A DNA stretch of 9,238 bases. Origin: Methanomicrobiales archaeon. GTDB taxonomy: Archaea > Halobacteriota > Syntropharchaeia > Alkanophagales > Methanospirareceae. The position numbers and the translations under genes are program-made. The notes beneath the pieces are model-generated. The model was given only the letters and a program-made list of their open reading frames with translations. It searched no databases and was not told the DNA's origin. The stretch is taken from assembly GCA_003160755.1 (NCBI GenBank), contig QEXZ01000058.1:1-9238 (forward strand). The letters run 5' to 3'. Below are positions 5,936 through 9,238 of the stretch, piece by piece; the stretch's first letter is position 1; each line of letters begins with the position of its first letter.

Positions 5936-5963
5936 CATTCTATCACATTATCTGTTCATTTAC

Positions 5964-5979
5964 CGAAAGTTTTATATAA
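5964..5979 (+). promoter_or_regulatory. BRE plus TATA promoter of X3
   Basis: CGAAAGTTTTATATAA is a textbook archaeal promoter: a purine-rich BRE (CGAAAG, 5964-5969) directly before TTTATATA (5971-5978). Transcription should begin near 6000, leaving a leader of about 36 nt with the GAGGTGG Shine-Dalgarno before the ATG at 6036. It is the clearest promoter in the window. Confidence 0.7.
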
Positions 5980-6035
5980 CCCGTCTTTCTTAAGGAATAA
6001 TCACGGAAAAAAAGTGTGGAAATGAGGTGGAAAGA

Positions 6036-6359
6036 ATGGAAAGAATATTAAGATACAATCCAGAAGCGATAGTTGCAAGCGAAGAAGAGGGATGGTTTGA
6101 GGCAAAGGCATTTGAGACGTTACAGGAAGAAATAAGCGATGAGAAAGGGCCAACGCCTAAAAGGAAAGCGGATAATACGATTATACACTTCCTAGAAGAC
6201 CAGCAACTCCATTCAGTGTCTGGGATCGCATCATATACAAACATCCCGGCGAAAAAAGTAGAACTCTTCTTACGTTTCTTAGCTAAACATTCCTTCATCA
6301 CGTACGATGAGCAGAGAGAAACAGCCGTTATTTGCGCTGATTTCTTATCGCTCAAATAA
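6036..6359 (+). CDS. Small winged-helix-like protein X3 (third paralogue)
   Basis: 107 residues from the ATG at 6036, which follows GAGGTGG by 5 nt. An in-frame GTG at 6027 would add three residues (110) but falls inside that Shine-Dalgarno, so it is less likely. An N-terminal charged region (RYNPEAIVASEEEGWFEAKA) leads to EEISDEKGPTPKRK, then the core TIIHFLEDQ, SVSGIASYTNIPAKKVELFL and FLAKHSFITYDEQRETAVIC, ending in ADFLSLK. Relative to X2, SEIA is SGIA in the putative turn and AEEV is AKKV in the putative recognition helix, which may shift specificity. It has its own strong promoter. Its stop overlaps by 8 bp the stop region of the facing HTH_45 gene. Family unknown to me; DNA binding is inferred from the helix pattern. 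Confidence 0.75.
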   Translation: MERILRYNPEAIVASEEEGWFEAKAFETLQEEISDEKGPTPKRKADNTIIHFLEDQQLHSVSGIASYTNIPAKKVELFLRFLAKHSFITYDEQRETAVICADFLSLK

Positions 6360-6387
6360 TTAACTGCTCCTTCATCTTCTGATAATC
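6303..6387. repeat. 85-bp exact repeat, copy 2
   Basis: Identical to 5766-5850 over 85 of 85 bases. It spans the end of X3, the 8-bp convergent overlap and the first 36 bases inside the HTH_45 copy B 3' end. The base just before and the base just after differ between the copies. Confidence 0.9.
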
Positions 6388-6546
6388 GCGCAAAAATGCT
6401 TTTCCCTTTTCTGTCGTCTTGTATTCCCTGCTCGTATTCTCTATAAGTCCTTTCTCCTCCAAATAAGAGAGGTATTTCCCTACCCTATCGAAATTAAGAT
6501 TTGCATTATAAACTATCGCTGTTTTCTTTGCCCCTCTCCTCGCCAC
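6352..6546 (-). CDS. HTH_45-type winged-helix protein, 5'-truncated (copy B)
   Basis: 64 residues from a GTG at 6546, closely related to copy A: KKTAIVYNANLNFDRVGKYL, EEKGLIENTSREYKTTEKGK and AFLRDYQKMKEQLII. The matching frame goes on upstream of the GTG as NRFKERRGKLEIIAGILL (up to about 6600), which is helix 1 of the family, but this part has no ATG, GTG or TTG before an in-frame TAG at 6625-6627 inside the end of moeA. So the gene has lost its original start, and likeness to copy A stops near 6600. From GTG it would make a winged helix lacking helix 1; it may be a pseudogene. It is convergent with X3. Confidence 0.6.
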   Translation of the reverse strand: MARRGAKKTAIVYNANLNFDRVGKYLSYLEEKGLIENTSREYKTTEKGKAFLRDYQKMKEQLII

Positions 6547-6613
6547 TAAAAGAATGCCAGCGATTATCTCTAATTTACCTCTTCGCTCTTTAAATCTATT
6601 CTTTATTTTAAAT

Positions 6614-7867
6614 TTAGTAATATTCTATCACTTCCACCTTCTCTCCTGCCTCCACACCTTCCTTATTCTCTTCTATCACTACAAACCCATCCGATTTCGT
6701 CATACTGGATAATATGCCGGAGCCGCTCACCCTTATCGGCTCTACAAAATACTCATTCTCATTCTCCTTGCAAAACAGTTTTACACGTACAAAATCGGTT
6801 CTGCCAACAGCCGACGGGATTTTTTTACGCGCTACCGCAAAAATCTTCTTGCGTTCTTGCTTTACACCATGCACCGCGAACAAAAAAGGTCGGACGAGCA
6901 GTTCAAACGCAGATATTGCCGCTACGGGATAACCAGGTAGAATAAATACCGGCTTGTTATTGACGATACCGAAACCCGTTGGTTCGCCGGGTCGAATAGC
7001 CACACCGTGAAACACGAGTTCTCCTGAATCTTCTACCGCATCGGCTATGAAATCCCTTTTGCCTACCGAACTCCCGCCACTTATTAATAAGCCATCGCAA
7101 TCCTTCGCTAACGACCTACTTATTGTGTCCTTTATCTCCTTGTAATTGTCCCTCACGATTCCTATTCTATATGAACTTGCAATTGGCTCTGTCAGTCCTG
7201 CAAGCACATAACTATTTACATCTGCTATTCTCTTTTCGCCTTCATAAGGCTCGGCTTCCTCGGGATTCAACAGCTCATCCCCGGTGGACATTATCCCGAA
7301 CTTTGCTCGTTTGTACACCTTCACCGAGCGTTTGAAAAGTGATGCAAGCATGCCGAGGTCATGGGCTCTTAACAGCTTCCCTCCTTTTAGCACCTCCTCA
7401 CCCTTCTTCACATCCTCTCCTTTGAAAGAAACGTTTTTACCCGGTGTGACGGGTTTGAAAATTTCCAATTCGCTACCTCTTTCCTTTGTATATTCAAGCA
7501 TGACGACTGCGTTGCTGCCGTTTGGCAGCGCCATTCCCGTTTGTATGCCGAAACATTCACCGTCTCCTATTTCTACTCCTTCTACCCTGCTCTCTTTTCC
7601 TTTTTCACTTTGGCTCTTTATTAGCCTCAAGAGCACAGGATTATTTGGAGATGCGCCAAAAGAGTCTTCTGCCCTGATCGCATAACCGTCCATCGCAGCA
7701 CGGTCAAAAGGGGGACTATCTGCCGGCGAGTAAACGTCTTCTGCTAAAACGCGGTTCAACGCATCGCCAAACCCGAGTTCTTCTATTTCTGTTTCTGCTG
7801 GCTTCGCATAGGCTAAAACCGTTTTTAATGCTTCGTCCAACGAAATAAGTTTACGAAACAGTTTCAT
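6614..7867 (-). CDS. moeA: Molybdopterin molybdenumtransferase MoeA
   Basis: A full-length MoeA of 417 residues. It inserts molybdate (or, in many archaea, tungstate) into adenylylated molybdopterin in the cytoplasm. Motifs in order: SPADSPPFDRAAMDGYA (47-63), TPGKNVSFKGEDVKKGE (141-157), GIMSTGDELL (191-200), SGGSSVGKRDF (263-273; the family usually has SGGVSVG), HGVAIRPGEPTGFG (287-300; usually KPGKP), LPGYPVAA (310-317; usually LPGNPVS) and the C-terminal barrel (about 340-417) with RVSGSGILSSMTKSDGFVVI. Its start overlaps the PIN gene stop by 4 bp (ATGA), a sign of coupled translation. No C-terminal PBP/LysR-like extension is present. Tungsten or molybdenum preference cannot be told. Confidence 0.94.
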   Translation of the reverse strand: MKLFRKLISLDEALKTVLAYAKPAETEIEELGFGDALNRVLAEDVYSPADSPPFDRAAMDGYAIRAEDSFGASPNNPVLLRLIKSQSEKGKESRVEGVEIGDGECFGIQTGMALPNGSNAVVMLEYTKERGSELEIFKPVTPGKNVSFKGEDVKKGEEVLKGGKLLRAHDLGMLASLFKRSVKVYKRAKFGIMSTGDELLNPEEAEPYEGEKRIADVNSYVLAGLTEPIASSYRIGIVRDNYKEIKDTISRSLAKDCDGLLISGGSSVGKRDFIADAVEDSGELVFHGVAIRPGEPTGFGIVNNKPVFILPGYPVAAISAFELLVRPFLFAVHGVKQERKKIFAVARKKIPSAVGRTDFVRVKLFCKENENEYFVEPIRVSGSGILSSMTKSDGFVVIEENKEGVEAGEKVEVIEYY

Positions 7868-8313
7868 TTTTCCTCCAATCTGCTCTTCCCTCTTAAATAC
7901 ACGGTTGCTATTCCCGCTTTCGATAATTTCATCCTCAACGGCTCATCGCTCGTGAGGACTGCTGCTTTAAGCTTCAATGCCATTCTTATGATTAGCTCGT
8001 CAACATCTCTTTCTCTTTCTCGCCCCCCTGATTCCTCCTCCTCTCCCTCTTCTTCTTTATTTATCGTTACCATGCACCTACCCTGCTCTTCATACACATA
8101 TTTAAGCAGCAAAGAATGTCCAATATTCGCTGCTCTTTTCTCTTTGCCTTTCAAATTCGGTCTTCGTCTGAGCCTATCCAGTTCACTCAAGACCGCTTCC
8201 GGCACGATTATATGTCCATAGCCTAACCGTTCCAGCTCTTCAAATATGTCAACGCCAAATTCACCGGGTATGAGTAGCGCATTCGTGTCCACTATCACTT
8301 TCTTTCGTAACAC
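7864..8313 (-). CDS. PIN-domain ribonuclease (Fcf1/Utp24-like or VapC9-like)
   Basis: A 149-residue PIN-domain protein. The four acidic metal-binding positions are visible: Asp9 in VIVDTNALLIP (6-16), Glu44 in VPEAVLSELDRL (37-48), Asp105 in DVDELIIRMAL (103-113) and Asp123 in AVLTSDEPLR (118-127). The TSDEPLR ending and the ELDRLRRRPN segment are typical of the archaeal Fcf1/Utp24-VapC9 group linked to rRNA processing, rather than of short VapC toxins; no antitoxin gene is next to it. An unusual run of Glu and Arg (KEEEGEEEESGGRERERD, 86-103) precedes the third acidic residue. The start is GTG at 8313 (on the plus strand CAC); upstream is A-rich without a clear Shine-Dalgarno. It leads the operon with moeA. 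Confidence 0.85.
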   Translation of the reverse strand: MLRKKVIVDTNALLIPGEFGVDIFEELERLGYGHIIVPEAVLSELDRLRRRPNLKGKEKRAANIGHSLLLKYVYEEQGRCMVTINKEEEGEEEESGGRERERDVDELIIRMALKLKAAVLTSDEPLRMKLSKAGIATVYLRGKSRLEEK

Positions 8314-8332
8314 TTTTTCTTTTTACAAAACA

Positions 8333-8350
8333 CTTTCTTTCTAAAGAAAG
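8333..8350. repeat. Palindrome in the PIN-kae1 divergent region
   Basis: CTTTCTTT and AAAGAAAG are perfect inverted arms around CT. Further AAAGAA/TTCTTT half-sites follow at 8361-8370 and 8378-8384. The 102-bp divergent region must hold both promoters; an AT-rich CATAAAG (8371-8377), TATA-like on either strand, is the only candidate I see. The palindrome may be an operator or just a low-complexity purine tract. Confidence 0.4.
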
Positions 8351-8415
8351 AACCTGTGCTAAGAAAGAAACATAAAGTTCTTTTGGTACGGCTTTTCTTT
8401 TTAAGAGGCAGTTTT

Positions 8416-9238
8416 ATGACACTCATCTTAGGACTTGAAGGAACGGCATGGAACCTCAGCGCTGCACTGGTCAGCGAAGCGAAGACAATATGTGAGGCGG
8501 AATCAACTTATAAACCTTTACACGGCGGTATTCATCCAAGAGAAGCTGCGCAGCATCACGCATCCGAAATAAAAAACGTCGTCTCGCATGTTTTTAGAGG
8601 CGCAGAGGCAGAGGAAGGAGTTTTTTCGCTGGATAGCATAGATGCAATCGCATTCTCGCAGGGGCCGGGTATGGGTCCCTGTCTCAGAACAGTAGCTACA
8701 GCAGCGAGAGCACTCGCTATATCTTTAAAAATACCTCTTGTTGGCGTTAATCACTGCATCGCCCATATAGAAATCGGCAGATGGCGATGCGGAACGAAAG
8801 ACCCGGTTGTGTTGTACGTAAGTGGTGCTAACACTCAAGTTCTTGCATACCGTGCCGGTAGGTATCGCATCCTGGGAGAAACGCTGGATATAGGTATAGG
8901 GAATGCATTGGACAAGTTCGCTCGCTATTTAGGGCTGAGCCATCCCGGAGGCCCAAAGATAGAAGAGCTGGCTTCCAAAGGCACCGAATACGTTTATATG
9001 CCGTATGTAATAAAGGGAATGGATTTGTCTTTTTCCGGGCTCACCACTGCTGCTAAGGACGCTATAAAGGTACATCGTCATAAAACCGAAGATGTCTGCT
9101 ATTCCTTTCAGGAGACGGCTTTTGCTATGCTCACTGAAGTAACCGAGCGAGCAATGGCACATCTCGGTAAGGATGAGATGCTGTTAGCTGGTGGCGTAGG
9201 TGCGAACCGAAGATTACAGCAAATGCTACAAACGATGT
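8416..9238 (+). CDS. kae1: Kae1/TsaD-family tRNA t6A synthesis protein (KEOPS), C-terminus cut by window edge
   Basis: I translated this from the ATG at 8416 to the window end: 274 codons with no stop. The start is supported by AAGAGG 7 nt upstream. Kae1 is the catalytic KEOPS subunit that transfers threonylcarbamoyl to A37 of ANN-decoding tRNAs. Seen: N-terminal GLEGTAWNLSAALV (6-19), HPREAAQHHASEI (40-52), SQGPGMGPCL (81-90), metal-binding VNHCIAHIEIGR (His-x3-His, near 110-121), YVSGANTQVL, LDIGIGNALDKFARYLGL, HPGGPKIEELA, DLSFSGLTTAAKDAI, SFQETAFAMLTEVTERAM and AGGVGANRRLQ. These are the archaeal/eukaryal Kae1 forms rather than bacterial TsaD. Archaeal Kae1 is about 325 residues and is often fused to the Bud32 kinase; the cut prevents seeing whether that is so here. 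It is divergent from PIN-moeA. Confidence 0.95.
   Translation, partial: MTLILGLEGTAWNLSAALVSEAKTICEAESTYKPLHGGIHPREAAQHHASEIKNVVSHVFRGAEAEEGVFSLDSIDAIAFSQGPGMGPCLRTVATAARALAISLKIPLVGVNHCIAHIEIGRWRCGTKDPVVLYVSGANTQVLAYRAGRYRILGETLDIGIGNALDKFARYLGLSHPGGPKIEELASKGTEYVYMPYVIKGMDLSFSGLTTAAKDAIKVHRHKTEDVCYSFQETAFAMLTEVTERAMAHLGKDEMLLAGGVGANRRLQQMLQTM

Noticed and set aside
5534..6355. Minus-strand open frames inside X2 and X3 (94 and 121 residues)
   Set aside because: They resemble each other only because X2 and X3 are duplicates. The plus-strand frames have promoters, Shine-Dalgarno sites and a conserved fold pattern, so these are shadows.
5131..6400. CRISPR array or insertion sequence as the cause of the repeats
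   Set aside because: The repeats are coding, unevenly spaced and of gene length. No short regular spacers, transposase or terminal inverted repeats are seen.
7864..8313. The PIN gene as a VapC toxin
   Set aside because: There is no antitoxin gene beside it; it overlaps moeA, and its motifs fit the Fcf1/VapC9-like group better. A toxin role is not excluded but is not supported.
8929..9162. A 77-residue minus-strand open frame inside kae1
   Set aside because: It lies opposite conserved Kae1 motifs (DLSFSGLTTA, SFQETAF) and is a shadow.

Overview
The window looks like a piece of an archaeal, probably euryarchaeal, genome. The signs are a Kae1 (KEOPS) gene, HTH_45-type winged-helix proteins, a textbook archaeal BRE/TATA promoter, Shine-Dalgarno sites matching the archaeal anti-SD, and GTG as well as ATG starts. 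An uncultured methanogen- or ANME-like lineage is possible, but the sequence alone does not settle this. Both genes at the window edges (uppP and kae1) are cut off.

Layout. (1) 1-709, minus: the N-terminal 236 residues of a polyprenyl-diphosphate phosphatase (UppP). (2) 791-1453, minus: a two-gene toxin-antitoxin module of the DUF6516/TumE type. (3) 1454-1734: non-coding, with a strong hairpin and a large inverted repeat built partly of 10-bp units. (4) 1735-4983, minus: a compact four-gene operon of HTH_45 regulator, DegT-type aminotransferase, left-handed beta-helix N-acetyltransferase and UDP-HexNAc 6-dehydrogenase. Together these resemble most of the pathway to UDP-2,3-diacetamido-glucuronic/mannuronic acid, an N-glycan or surface-polysaccharide precursor. 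(5) 5131-6600: an array of three small winged-helix-like paralogues on the plus strand (called X1, X2 and X3 here), a broken fourth copy, and one truncated plus one nearly deleted copy of the HTH_45 gene facing them. I did not recognise the X family. (6) 6614-8313, minus: a PIN-domain nuclease and MoeA, overlapping by 4 bp. (7) 8416-9238, plus: the first 274 codons of Kae1, divergent from the PIN gene.

How the genes may work together. UppP recycles the lipid carrier on which glycans are built, and the sugar operon makes a likely building block, so the left half has a cell-envelope flavour. The HTH_45 gene heads the sugar operon and shares a 147-bp divergent intergenic region with X1. A second HTH_45 gene is convergent with X3. 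The repeated X/HTH_45 pairing is the most unusual thing in the window and may be a small duplicated two-protein regulatory module. The right end is housekeeping: molybdopterin/tungstopterin cofactor, RNA processing and tRNA t6A modification.
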